This document shows positions 22,920 through 31,661 of a stretch of 36,866 nt of DNA, piece after piece. Made by a program: the position numbers and the translations under genes. Numbering within the stretch: the stretch's first letter is position 1; every line of letters starts with the position of its first letter. The stretch is from Streptomyces sp. MA5143a (GTDB taxonomy: Bacteria; Actinomycetota; Actinomycetes; Streptomycetales; Streptomycetaceae), in NCBI RefSeq assembly GCF_900290235.1, contig NZ_OLMK01000123.1, forward strand, positions 1-36,866, read 5' to 3'. Below the pieces are notes generated by a model. It was not told the DNA's origin, did not search any database, and worked only from the letters and a program-made list of their open reading frames with translations.

Positions 22920-24680
22920 TCAGGGCCACACCAGGCAGTACGGCTGATGCCCCGCCTCGTGGAGGCGGTGACTGAAGTCCTGCCATTCGTGGAGCAGTTG
23001 GTACACGTTAAACGCGTCGCGGGGGCCGCCGCGGTCCGGGACCGTGGACCAGATGAAGGCCGCCGCGCCGACCGCTTCCTCGCCGATGCCGCGCAGCGGG
23101 TCCACGACGGTCATCGGCAGCTTCACGACCGCGTAGTCGGGGTGCAGGACGACCAGCTCCAGCGGTGGGACCTTGTGCAGGGGGACGCCCTCGATGCCGG
23201 TCAGCACCATCGCGGCCATCGTCTCCGGCTTGATCTTGGTGAACATGCCGTTCATGCCGAGCTCGTCGCCGCCGAGTTCCTCGGGGCGCATCGAGATCGG
23301 GACGCGGGCCGCGGTCGCGCCGTCGGGCGCGCCGAAGTATTTGTACGTCACCCCCACCCGACCACCATTCCTGCTCCCGGCCGTGTGGAGCCGGTTGACC
23401 ACCTGGTCGAGGCGGTCCGTACGGCGCCTGCGCGCCGCACGGCTCTCACGGTCGACGGCGTCAGGCCGGTCCGTCTGGCCCGTCTGATCCATCCCGTCAC
23501 GATTGACACGATCCACATGCTCGGCGCGATCCATACGGTCCATACCCTCCATACGGCTGCGCCGCCCGATCCGCTCAGGGCCACCGCCCTGGATCCGGTC
23601 GGCACCGCCGCGTTCGAGTCGGTCGGAATCGCTCTCCGGCCGGTCAGAACTGGTCTCGGTGCGGTCGGAACCGCCCTCGACGCGGTCGGAACCGCCCTCG
23701 ACGCGGTCGGAACCGTTGCGCGCGGCCCGCCGACGGCGTGAGAACCGCGGACCCTCCTGCTGCGGGTCGTTCGCTCCGTCCAGTCCGGGCATGCCGACGG
23801 ACCCGTCGGCCGGGTTCGCCCTGTCCTGGGTCTCGTATGTGCCGTGCGCACCCTGCGGACCGTACACGCCCTGCGGGCCGTGTGGACCGTACGGGGGCTG
23901 TGACCCCGGCGACCCTTGGGGCGCCGGCGGTGAGGGAGGTGAGGGAGGTGAGGGGAGCGGCGGAGGTGAGAGAGGTGACTGGGGGGACCGGGGTGGCTGC
24001 GAGGTGCCGCTGCCGAGTGCGGGCTGCGACGGGGGGCCGGGGGGCGTAGGCGGTTGCGCGCCGCCGTCCGACGCGGATCGCCCGCCCGACGCCGGCCGCG
24101 CGTCCTGTGATCCCTGGGCTGCCTGTCCGCCGCGCGGCCTCCGGGAGCCCAGCGCTCCCAGGGAGCCGAGCGGACCCAGACCGCGCAGGGGCCCCGCCGA
24201 GCCCGACGGTCCGTTCGTCGGTCCTGTGGGGTCCGTGGGTCCGGTGTCCGCGGTCGCGTCCCGGCCATCCGGTCCGGCGGAAGCTCCCGGGCCACCAGGA
24301 CCGCTCGGGCTGTCCTGTGCGCCGGGTCCGACGGCACCGCCGGGGCCGTCCGACGGCGCACCCGCGCTGCCGGTCGGTGTGCTCGAACCGGTCGAACCGC
24401 TCGGTCCGCCCTGCTCGGCCGAACCGCTCGATCCACCGGATCCGCCCGGTCGACCCAGTCCGCTCAGCCCGCCCAGCAGTCCGCTCAGTCCACCCAGTCC
24501 GCTCGGGCCGGATGCGGCTGTCGATCCGGACGTGCCGGACCCGCCTCGTTCCTGTCGTGGGGTCTCCGCAGTCTCCTCCGCGTCGCGCCGGTGCCTTCCC
24601 CGCCGGGCACGACGAGGGCCGAGGTCACCGGTCCCGTCGCCCAGTCCGCCACCGCGATGCATATCTCCACCCGAACGCAT
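22920..24680 (-). CDS. Large disordered, collagen-like protein with a conserved C-terminal domain
   Basis: Protein of 586 aa in three parts. Residues about 50-330 are Gly/Pro/Ser-rich with collagen-like runs (GPSGPGGPG..., YGPHGPQGVYGPQG) and a Pro-Ser-Pro tract. Residues about 335-435 are an Arg/Asp/Glu-rich region with SDRVEGG repeats and many 'MDR/VDR' units. The last about 150 residues are ordered and conserved-looking (GVTYKYFGAPDGATAARVPISMRPEELGG...GVPLHKVPPLELVVLHPDYAVVKLPMTVVD...YQLLHEWQDFSHRLHEAG). No signal peptide or membrane helix, so it is probably cytoplasmic. Start uncertain (ATG 24680 or ATG 24662). No function recognised; divergent from hemL. Confidence 0.75.
   Translation of the reverse strand: MRSGGDMHRGGGLGDGTGDLGPRRARRGRHRRDAEETAETPRQERGGSGTSGSTAASGPSGLGGLSGLLGGLSGLGRPGGSGGSSGSAEQGGPSGSTGSSTPTGSAGAPSDGPGGAVGPGAQDSPSGPGGPGASAGPDGRDATADTGPTDPTGPTNGPSGSAGPLRGLGPLGSLGALGSRRPRGGQAAQGSQDARPASGGRSASDGGAQPPTPPGPPSQPALGSGTSQPPRSPQSPLSPPPLPSPPSPPSPPAPQGSPGSQPPYGPHGPQGVYGPQGAHGTYETQDRANPADGSVGMPGLDGANDPQQEGPRFSRRRRAARNGSDRVEGGSDRVEGGSDRTETSSDRPESDSDRLERGGADRIQGGGPERIGRRSRMEGMDRMDRAEHVDRVNRDGMDQTGQTDRPDAVDRESRAARRRRTDRLDQVVNRLHTAGSRNGGRVGVTYKYFGAPDGATAARVPISMRPEELGGDELGMNGMFTKIKPETMAAMVLTGIEGVPLHKVPPLELVVLHPDYAVVKLPMTVVDPLRGIGEEAVGAAAFIWSTVPDRGGPRDAFNVYQLLHEWQDFSHRLHEAGHQPYCLVWP
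23661..23714. repeat. 21-bp tandem repeat (2.6 copies)
   Basis: GCGGTCGGAACCGCCCTCGA(C) at 23661-23681 and 23682-23702, identical, plus a partial third copy to 23714. In frame, coding the SDRVEGG unit of the collagen-like protein. Confidence 0.9.
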
Positions 24681-24801
24681 TTCTGGGCCACGTGATCCCC
24701 GCCGCGCAACCCGATCATCGTGTCAGTGACCTCCCCCGCGACCGCTCGCCGAAACGTGCGCGCAAACACCAGTCGGCAGGATCTTCGGAGCCTCTGACAC
24801 C

Positions 24802-26121
24802 ATGGCCTGTGTGAGCTATCCGTACGAAGCCCCAGTTTCGCAGACTCTTTTCGAGCGCGCGGCGGCCGTCACGCCCGGCGGCGTGAACTCTCCCGTGCGC
24901 GCCTTCCGCGCCGTGGGCGGTACGCCCCGGTTCATGGTGTCCGGTACCGGTCCCTACCTCACCGACGCCGACGGCCGTGAGTACGTCGACCTCGTGTGCT
25001 CCTGGGGGCCGATGATCCTCGGGCACTCCCGTCCCGAGGTCATCGCCGCCGTTCAGGACGCCGTCTCGCGCGGTACGTCCTTCGGCACCCCCGGCGAGGG
25101 CGAGGTCGCGCTCGCCGAGGAGATGGTCGACCGTGTCGGGCCGCTGGAGCAGGTGAGGCTCGTCTCCAGCGGGACCGAGGCCACCATGTCCGCGATCCGG
25201 CTCGCCCGCGGCTTCACCGGCCGTACCAAGGTGGTCAAGTTCGCCGGCTGCTACCACGGCCACGTCGACTCGCTGCTCGCCGCCGCCGGGTCGGGAGTCG
25301 CCACGTTCGCGCTGCCGGACACCCCCGGCGTCACCGGCGCCCAGGCCGGCGACACCATCGTCCTCCCCTACAACGACCTCGACGCCGTGCGCGCCGCCTT
25401 CGCCGCCCACCCCGGCGAGATCGCGTGCGTGATCACCGAGGCGTCCCCGGGCAACATGGGCGTCGTACCGCCGCTGCCCGGCTTCAATCAGGGACTCAAG
25501 GACGTCTGCGCCGAGAACGGGGCCCTGTACATCTCCGACGAGGTCATGACCGGCTTCCGCACCAGCAGGGCCGGCTGGTACGGGATCGACGGGGTCGTCC
25601 CCGACCTGATGACCTTCGGCAAGGTCATGGGCGGCGGCTTCCCCGCGGCGGCCTTCGGCGGCCGTGCCGACGTCATGGCGTACCTCGCGCCCGCCGGGCC
25701 CGTCTACCAGGCCGGCACGCTCTCCGGGAACCCGGTCGCCACCGCCGCCGGGCTCGCGCAGCTGCGGCTGCTGGACGACGCGGCGTACGACGTCGTCGAC
25801 GCGGTGTCCCTCCGGATCCAGGGGCTCGTCACGGAGGCGCTCACCAAGGAGGGCGTCGCGCACACGCTCCAGAACGCCTCCAACATGTTCTCCGTGTTCT
25901 TCACGGAGACCCCGGTACGGAACTACGAGGACGCCAAGGCGCAGGAGTCCTTCCGGTTCAACGCCTTCTTCCACTCGATGCTGTCGCAGGGCGTCTATCT
26001 GCCGCCGTCGTCGTTCGAGTCGTGGTTCGTGTCCACCGCACACGACGAGCAGGCGGTCCAGAGAATCGCCGACGCCCTCCCGGCGGCGGCGCGAGCGGCA
26101 GCGGAGGCCACAGCAGCATGA
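24802..26121 (+). CDS. hemL: Glutamate-1-semialdehyde 2,1-aminomutase
   Basis: PLP enzyme of 439 aa that converts glutamate-1-semialdehyde to 5-aminolevulinate, the last step of the C5 route to tetrapyrroles (haem, cobalamin). Family blocks: TPGGVNSPVRAF near the N-terminus, SSGTEATMSAIRLAR (phosphate cup), CYHGHVD, DEVMTGFR, and the Schiff-base lysine K274 in MTFGKVMGGGFP. YQAGTLSGNP is also characteristic. ATG 24802 has GGAG 11 nt upstream; GTG 24811 is an alternative. The stop overlaps the next gene (ATGA), indicating translational coupling. The cytochrome c maturation operon 2.4 kb downstream is a likely user of the haem made through this route. Confidence 0.97.
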   Translation: MACVSYPYEAPVSQTLFERAAAVTPGGVNSPVRAFRAVGGTPRFMVSGTGPYLTDADGREYVDLVCSWGPMILGHSRPEVIAAVQDAVSRGTSFGTPGEGEVALAEEMVDRVGPLEQVRLVSSGTEATMSAIRLARGFTGRTKVVKFAGCYHGHVDSLLAAAGSGVATFALPDTPGVTGAQAGDTIVLPYNDLDAVRAAFAAHPGEIACVITEASPGNMGVVPPLPGFNQGLKDVCAENGALYISDEVMTGFRTSRAGWYGIDGVVPDLMTFGKVMGGGFPAAAFGGRADVMAYLAPAGPVYQAGTLSGNPVATAAGLAQLRLLDDAAYDVVDAVSLRIQGLVTEALTKEGVAHTLQNASNMFSVFFTETPVRNYEDAKAQESFRFNAFFHSMLSQGVYLPPSSFESWFVSTAHDEQAVQRIADALPAAARAAAEATAA

Positions 26122-26792
26122 GTGACATCACCGTCGTCCACCTGATGCGGCACGGCGAGGTCGCCAACCCGGACGGGATCCTCTACGGGCGGCTCGCCGG
26201 GTACCACCTCTCCGACCTCGGGCGCCGGATGGCCGACCGGGTCGCCGAGCACCTCGCCGCCCGTGACGTGACCCACGTCGTGGCGTCGCCGCTGGAGCGG
26301 GCGCAGGAGACGGCCACGCCGATCGCCAAGGCGCACGGACTGGACCTCGCGACCGACGCGCGGCTCATCGAGGCCGACAACGTCTTCCAGGGCAAGACCT
26401 TCGGGGTCGGCGACGGCGCGCTGAAGCGGCCGGAGAACTGGAAGCACCTGGTGAACCCCTTCAAGCCGTCGTGGGGTGAGCCGTACGTCGACCAGGTCGT
26501 CCGGATGATGGGGGCGCTGGACGCGGCGAAGGACGCGGCGCGCGGGCACGAGGCCGTGCTCGTCTCGCACCAGCTGCCGATCTGGATCGTCCGGTCGTAC
26601 GTGGAGCGGCGGCGGTTGTGGCACGATCCGCGGCGGCGGCAGTGCACGCTGGCCTCCCTGACGACCTTCACGTACCAGGGTGACAAGATCGTGTCGGTGG
26701 GGTACAGCGAGCCGGCGCGGGATCTGGTGCCGGCGCATCTGCTGGCGGGGGCCAAGCCGGTGAAGGGCAAGGACAAGGCCTTCGGAGCGTGA
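26118..26792 (+). CDS. Histidine phosphatase family protein
   Basis: Phosphatase of 224 aa from the phosphoglycerate-mutase-like superfamily. The phosphohistidine motif is LMRHGEV (RHG at about 11-13). The conserved Arg/Glu pair lies in SPLERAQETATPIA, and the second catalytic histidine in LVSHQLPIW. The middle insertion is NVFQGKTFGVGDGALKRPENWKH. A Lys-rich tail ends the protein. The substrate is unknown. Start ATG 26118 overlaps the hemL stop by 4 nt (ATGA), so it is co-translated with hemL. Several streptomycetes keep this pair together, as far as I remember. Confidence 0.9.
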   Translation: MSDITVVHLMRHGEVANPDGILYGRLAGYHLSDLGRRMADRVAEHLAARDVTHVVASPLERAQETATPIAKAHGLDLATDARLIEADNVFQGKTFGVGDGALKRPENWKHLVNPFKPSWGEPYVDQVVRMMGALDAAKDAARGHEAVLVSHQLPIWIVRSYVERRRLWHDPRRRQCTLASLTTFTYQGDKIVSVGYSEPARDLVPAHLLAGAKPVKGKDKAFGA

Positions 26793-27209
26793 GCGCTCCG
26801 CTGGGGGCGGGGGACCGAGGTGAGTGGGTGGCTGAGGTCGGTGGGTGACTGCGGGGCCGTCGTGGCTGGTCACGCAGTTCCCCGTGCCCCTCAGTAACGT
26901 GCGGTTCCCCGCAGCCCCGAGGCGTCCTCTTCCCTTCTCCTCAAGTCGTGTCCCCTTGCTCTTGATCAACTGGAACCTTGCGGTCCGTACGTCTGTCCTA
27001 GGGGGCGTGCTCTTCTGTTCGGGGGGCGCGCCTCCGCGTGTGCCCCCGGCGTGCGCTTCGGTGTGCGGCGTACGGAGGGCGCATACAACCGTTTTCGGTC
27101 AAAGGCTCTGCAATATGTGCCAGATCGGCGGAACCCCGGCGATTCCCCTGACCTCTAAAACGGTGTGCTTCACGTCAAGAAGGGCGTGACCTGAACAAGG
27201 GGGGACGCA
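26793..27209. other. Intergenic region of about 420 bp upstream of the Tat lipoprotein gene
   Basis: Holds a diverged, inverted half copy (about 26855-26900; core GCAGTTCCCCGTGCCCCT) of the intergenic repeat seen at both ends of the window. A less GC-rich stretch at about 27080-27180 contains CTCTAAAACGG and probably the promoter of the next gene; boxes cannot be assigned. A TTCACG...CGTGAC pair near 27168-27190 is a weak inverted repeat. Confidence 0.45.
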
Positions 27210-28475
27210 ATGCGCCAAATCTCGCGCAGGGGAGTGCTCGGGCTCGGGGCGGGTGCCGCCGTTGGGCTCGGTCTGACCGGCTGCGGCACGGGGCTCGGGG
27301 GTGAGCCCGCCGAGGCCGGCGGCTCCGGGGGCGGCGGCAAGGGCAAGGGCAAGCCGAAGAAGAAGGTGACGCCGATCGGGGACGGTTCCACCGCCCGTAC
27401 CGGCAAGCAGCCCCACCAGCCGGAGAAGCCGCGGCCGTTGGAGCCGGGCGAGACCCCGCCGCAGTTCGTGGTGTTCTCCTGGGACGGCGCCGGCGACGTC
27501 GGGAACGGCCTCTTCGAGCGCTTCCTGAAGGCGGGCCGGGACCACGACGCCCACATGACGTTCTTCCTCTCCGGGATCTACCTCCTGCCCGAGTCGAAGA
27601 AGCGCAAGTACCTCCCGCCGAACAACGCCCCCGGCGCCTCCGACATCGGCTACCTCACCGACGAGCACATCAAGTCGACTCTGGGGCACCTGCGGACGGC
27701 GTGGCTCGACGGCCACGAGATAGGCACCCACTTCAACGGCCACTTCTGCGGCGACGGCTTCGGGTCGGTCGGCAAGTGGACGCCCAAGCAGTGGCGCAGC
27801 GAGATAGAGCAGGCCAAGTCGTTCGTGACGGAGTGGAAGACGAACAGCGGCTGGACCGACCTCGACCCGCTGCCCTTCGACTACGAGAAGGAACTGGTCG
27901 GCGGACGCACCCCGTGTCTGCTCGGGCAGCAGAACCTGCTCCCCACCGCGCGCGAGCTGGGCTGGCGCTACGACTCCTCCTCGCCCGGCGGCCTCCAGGT
28001 CTGGCCCGGGAAGAAGCAGGGCGTCTGGGACCTGCCGTTGCAGTCCGTGCCGTTCCCGGGCCGCAGCTTCGAGGTCCTGTCGATGGACTACAACATCATG
28101 TACAACCAGTCCCAGAACTCCACCCAGGCCCCGCCCGCCAACTACCCGGCCTACCGCACCCAGGCCACCGGCGCGTACGTGGCCGGATTCCAGCGGGCGT
28201 ACGAGACGAACCGGGCGCCGCTGTTCATAGGCAACCACTTCGAGGAGTGGAACGGCGGGGTCTACATGGACGCCGTCGAGGGGGCCCTCAAGCACATCGC
28301 ACGGGCCAAGGAGAAGGCCAAGGACGGGGAGATCCGGATCGTCTCCTTCCGGCAGTTCGTCGACTGGATGGACGCGCAGAGGCCGGAGGTCCTCGCCAAG
28401 CTCCAGACCCTCGGCGTCGGGCAGCGGCCGGCGGGCGGCTGGAAGAGCTTCCTGAAGGCGGACTCGGCCGCCTGA
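27210..28475 (+). CDS. Tat-exported lipoprotein of the polysaccharide deacetylase type
   Basis: Protein of 421 aa. The N-terminus MRQISRRGVLGLGAGAAVGLGL carries a twin-arginine motif (SRRGVLG) and a lipobox LTGC with C25, so export folded and lipid anchored is predicted. A Gly/Lys-rich linker follows. The NodB-like region starts FVVFSWDGAGD with D92 in place of the TFDDG motif. The metal pair H174 and H178 is in GTHFNGH, and the RTPCLLGQQ block corresponds to motif 3. Likely substrate is a cell-wall or extracellular polysaccharide, unproven; the degenerate motif 1 leaves activity open. AAGGGGGG lies 5 nt before the ATG. It precedes the cytochrome maturation genes by 76 nt and may be co-transcribed. 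Confidence 0.85.
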   Translation: MRQISRRGVLGLGAGAAVGLGLTGCGTGLGGEPAEAGGSGGGGKGKGKPKKKVTPIGDGSTARTGKQPHQPEKPRPLEPGETPPQFVVFSWDGAGDVGNGLFERFLKAGRDHDAHMTFFLSGIYLLPESKKRKYLPPNNAPGASDIGYLTDEHIKSTLGHLRTAWLDGHEIGTHFNGHFCGDGFGSVGKWTPKQWRSEIEQAKSFVTEWKTNSGWTDLDPLPFDYEKELVGGRTPCLLGQQNLLPTARELGWRYDSSSPGGLQVWPGKKQGVWDLPLQSVPFPGRSFEVLSMDYNIMYNQSQNSTQAPPANYPAYRTQATGAYVAGFQRAYETNRAPLFIGNHFEEWNGGVYMDAVEGALKHIARAKEKAKDGEIRIVSFRQFVDWMDAQRPEVLAKLQTLGVGQRPAGGWKSFLKADSAA

Positions 28476-28551
28476 CCTCGGCTGACGCACGGCCGGGCGG
28501 GCTGCTCGACCCCGCCGCAGGTCGACGAAACGGGCATGCGAAACTTTTCAC

Positions 28552-29154
28552 ATGAGTGTCCGTACGAGCCGTAGTCGTGCCGCTTTGCTCTCCGCCGGGG
28601 CCGTCGCCCTGGCGCTGGTGCTGTCCGCCTGTTCGGGCGGAGGCATCGAGGGCGGTGGCGGCGGCACCGGCTTCGTGGCCGGCTCCGACGGCATCGCGAC
28701 CGTGCGGAAGGGGGACCGGACCACCGCCCCCAAGCTCGCCGGAAAGACCATCGACGGTGACGAACTCGATGTGGCCTCCGCCTACAAGGGCAAGATCGTG
28801 GTCCTGAACGTCTGGGGCTCGTGGTGCCCGCCGTGCCGAGCGGAGGCGGCCAACTTCGTCCAGGTCTCCAAGGACCTCGCCGGTCAGGGCGTGCAGTTCG
28901 TCGGCATCAACACCCGCGACACCAGCACCCGTCCCGCGCAGGCCTTCGAGGAAGAGTTCAAGGTCACCTACCCGAGCCTGTACGACCCCACCGGCAAGCT
29001 GCTGCTGCGGTTCGAGAAGGGCACCCTCAACCCGCAGCTGATCCCCTCGACGATCGTCGTCGACCGGGAGGGCAGGCTCGCGGCGCGGGCCCAGACACCG
29101 CTCACCGAGGAAATGCTGCGCAAGATGCTCAAGCCGATCCTCGCGGAGAAGTGA
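28552..29154 (+). CDS. resA: ResA-like thiol-disulfide oxidoreductase lipoprotein
   Basis: Extracytoplasmic thioredoxin-like protein of 200 aa that keeps the apocytochrome CXXCH cysteines reduced for haem attachment. Signal peptide with lipobox ALVLSAC; Gly-rich linker; thioredoxin fold with active site WCPPC at 91-95 (the CXXC typical of ResA is CEPC or CPPC) and the cis-proline in LIPSTIVVD. No Shine-Dalgarno precedes ATG 28552. The ccdA start follows its stop after one base. First gene of the resA-ccdA-resB-ccsB operon (System II cytochrome c biogenesis). Confidence 0.93.
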   Translation: MSVRTSRSRAALLSAGAVALALVLSACSGGGIEGGGGGTGFVAGSDGIATVRKGDRTTAPKLAGKTIDGDELDVASAYKGKIVVLNVWGSWCPPCRAEAANFVQVSKDLAGQGVQFVGINTRDTSTRPAQAFEEEFKVTYPSLYDPTGKLLLRFEKGTLNPQLIPSTIVVDREGRLAARAQTPLTEEMLRKMLKPILAEK

Positions 29155-29155
29155 C

Positions 29156-29953
29156 GTGCCGGGAACGACGACCGCGACCGTGCTGAACACCGCCGTCACC
29201 ACCAACGCCTCCGGCCTCACCGACACCGTCTCCAGCGGGGCCCTGCTGCTCGCGCTGCCGGTCGCCCTGCTCGGCGGTCTCGTCTCCTTCTTCTCGCCCT
29301 GCGTCCTGCCCCTCGTCCCCGGCTATCTGTCGTACGTCACCGGCGTCGGCGGCACCGACCTCGCGGACGCCCGCAAGGGGCGGATGGCGGCCGGGGCCGG
29401 GCTGTTCGTGCTCGGGTTCACCGCGGTGTTCGTCTCCAGCGGGGCCCTGTTCGGATACTTCGGGACGACGCTGCTGGAGCACCAGCAGGTGCTGAACAAG
29501 GTGCTCGGCGGGCTCATGATCTTCATGGGTCTCTTCTTCATGGGGCTGATGCCCTGGCTCACCCAGCGCGAATTCCGCTTCCACACCAAGCCGGCCACCG
29601 GGCTCGTGGGCGCCCCGCTCCTCGGTGCGCTGTTCGGCATAGGTTGGGTCCCCTGTATCGGCCCGACCCTCGCCGCCGTGAACGTCCTCGCGATGCAGGA
29701 GGGCAGCGCCGTGCGCGGCGCGCTGCTGATGGTGGCGTACTGTCTGGGGCTGGGCCTGCCCTTCGTGCTCGCCGCGGTGGCCTTCCGCAAGGCGCTCGGC
29801 GCGTTCGCCTGGGTCAAGCGGCACTACGCGTGGGTGCTGCGCATCGGCGGCGGCATGATGATCACCATCGGCGTGCTCATGCTGACCGGCGCCTGGGACC
29901 GCATCGTGCAGGAGATGCAGGTCTGGTCCACCGGCTTCACCCCTGGGATCTGA
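29156..29953 (+). CDS. ccdA: CcdA cytochrome c biogenesis membrane protein
   Basis: Six-helix membrane protein of 265 aa that carries electrons from cytoplasmic thioredoxin across the membrane to ResA. The two reactive cysteines are present, in FFSPCVLPLVPGYLSYV and in GIGWVPCIGPTLAAV. An N-terminal Thr/Ala-rich stretch precedes the first helix. GTG 29156 starts one base after the resA stop, so translation is coupled. C-terminus lies 4 nt before resB. Confidence 0.95.
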   Translation: MPGTTTATVLNTAVTTNASGLTDTVSSGALLLALPVALLGGLVSFFSPCVLPLVPGYLSYVTGVGGTDLADARKGRMAAGAGLFVLGFTAVFVSSGALFGYFGTTLLEHQQVLNKVLGGLMIFMGLFFMGLMPWLTQREFRFHTKPATGLVGAPLLGALFGIGWVPCIGPTLAAVNVLAMQEGSAVRGALLMVAYCLGLGLPFVLAAVAFRKALGAFAWVKRHYAWVLRIGGGMMITIGVLMLTGAWDRIVQEMQVWSTGFTPGI

Positions 29954-29957
29954 GCCA

Positions 29958-31661
29958 ATGACGACGACCGACTCCGGCAAGCGCGACGACAGCGAACTCG
30001 ACGTCGTCGGCTCGCGGCTGTCCACCGCCCCGCAGGAGGACGCCCTCAACGTCCCCCAGCTCGGGGTGATCGGCTGGGCCCGCTGGTTCTGGCGCCAGCT
30101 GACCTCCATGCGGGTCGCGCTGCTGCTGCTGTTCATGCTGTCGCTCGCGGCGATCCCCGGTTCGCTGATCCCGCAGAGCGGACAGGACGAGACCCGGGTC
30201 GCCGACTTCATGAAGCGGCACGACACCCTGGGGCCGGTCTACGAGAAGCTCGGGCTGTTCCACGTCTACAGCTCGGTGTGGTTCTCGGCGATCTACATCC
30301 TGCTGTTCATCTCGCTCATCGGCTGCATCGTGCCCCGCACCTGGCAGTTCGTCGGCCAGCTCCGCGGTCGTCCGCCGGGTGCCCCGAAGCGGCTGACGCG
30401 CATGCCCGCGTACGCGACCTGGCGCACCGAGGCCACCCCGGAGCAGGTCCGCGAGGTCGCGCTGAAGGCGCTGAAGCGGCGCCGGTTCCGCGCGCATGTC
30501 GCCGGGGACGCGGTCGCCGCCGAGAAGGGCTACCTCCGGGAGACCGGCAACCTCGCCTTCCACCTGGCGCTGATCGTGATGCTCATCGCCTTCGCCTGGG
30601 GCCAGCTCTACAAGTCCGAGGGCAACAAGCTGATCGTCGAGGGCGACGGGTTCTCCAACGTCCTGCCGCAGTACGACGACTTCAAGTCCGGCAACCTCTT
30701 CTCCGCCGACGACCTCAACCCGTTCAGCTTCGACCTCAAGGACTTCCGGGGCACCTACGAGACCAGCGGGCCCAACAAGGGCACCCCGCGGGTCTTCGAG
30801 GCGAACGTCGTCTACGCCGTCGGCGCGGACGGCAAGGAGAAGACCACCCGGATCGAGGTCAACAAGCCGCTGGAGATCGACGACTCCAAGGTCTATCTCG
30901 TCAGCCACGGCTACGCGCCCGTCATCACCATCAAGGACGGCCGGGGCAAGGTCGTCTTCGAGGACGCGGTGCCGCTGCTGCCGCTGGACGCCAACGTCAC
31001 CTCCACCGGCGCGATCAAGGTGATGGACGGCTACCGCGACGGCAAGGGCAAGTGGGACCAGCTCGGCATCCAGGCGTTCTTCCTCCCGACGTACGGCGGC
31101 AAGGACTCGGCGGTCGTCTCGCAGTTCCCCGCGCTGCTGAACCCGCGGTTGAACCTGACGCCGTACCACGGTGACCTGAGGGTCAACGCGGGTCTCCCGC
31201 AGAGCGTGTACCAGCTCGACAAGTCGAAGCTGAAGGCGTTCCGCGACGCCAAGGGCGCGCAGGTGCGGGAGAACCTGGAGATCGGCGAGTCCATGACCCT
31301 GCCGAACGGGGCGGGCACCATCACGTTCGACGGTGTCAAGGAGTGGGCCGGCTTCCAGGTGACCCAGCAGCCCGGCAGCGGCTGGGCCCTCGGGGGCGCG
31401 ATCGCCGCGATCCTCGGTCTCGCCGGGTCCCTCTTCATCCAGCGCCGCCGGGTGTGGGTCCGCGCGGTCGCCGGGCCCGACGGGGTGACCGTCGTCGAGA
31501 TGGCCGGCCTCGGCCGCAGCGAGTCCGCGAAGGTGCCGGAGGAGCTGGGCGACCTGGCCGGCGTGATCCACGACGAGGCCCCCACCGCGCCCGACCCCGA
31601 CCCGGATACCGACCCCGACTCCGAACCCCCAGTCGTCACTGCCGAAGGGGCTGAGAAGTGA
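29958..31661 (+). CDS. resB: ResB cytochrome c biogenesis protein
   Basis: Ccs1/ResB component of the System II haem transport and ligation complex, 567 aa. TM helices near 52-70 (MRVALLLLFMLSLAAIPGSLI, with the family 'IPQ' end), about 105-130 and about 193-213; a large extracytoplasmic domain runs from about 215 to 470; a last TM is near 475-495 (WALGGAIAAILGLAGSLFI). The C-terminal tail is Asp/Pro-rich. Pairs with CcsB, whose GTG start overlaps its stop (GTGA). ATG 29958 follows the ccdA stop by 4 nt. Confidence 0.95.
   Translation: MTTTDSGKRDDSELDVVGSRLSTAPQEDALNVPQLGVIGWARWFWRQLTSMRVALLLLFMLSLAAIPGSLIPQSGQDETRVADFMKRHDTLGPVYEKLGLFHVYSSVWFSAIYILLFISLIGCIVPRTWQFVGQLRGRPPGAPKRLTRMPAYATWRTEATPEQVREVALKALKRRRFRAHVAGDAVAAEKGYLRETGNLAFHLALIVMLIAFAWGQLYKSEGNKLIVEGDGFSNVLPQYDDFKSGNLFSADDLNPFSFDLKDFRGTYETSGPNKGTPRVFEANVVYAVGADGKEKTTRIEVNKPLEIDDSKVYLVSHGYAPVITIKDGRGKVVFEDAVPLLPLDANVTSTGAIKVMDGYRDGKGKWDQLGIQAFFLPTYGGKDSAVVSQFPALLNPRLNLTPYHGDLRVNAGLPQSVYQLDKSKLKAFRDAKGAQVRENLEIGESMTLPNGAGTITFDGVKEWAGFQVTQQPGSGWALGGAIAAILGLAGSLFIQRRRVWVRAVAGPDGVTVVEMAGLGRSESAKVPEELGDLAGVIHDEAPTAPDPDPDTDPDSEPPVVTAEGAEK

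Noticed and set aside
23503..24729. 408-codon Ser/Arg/Pro-rich ORF on the plus strand
   Set aside because: It mirrors the low-complexity minus-strand gene; only the minus frame ends in an ordered domain.
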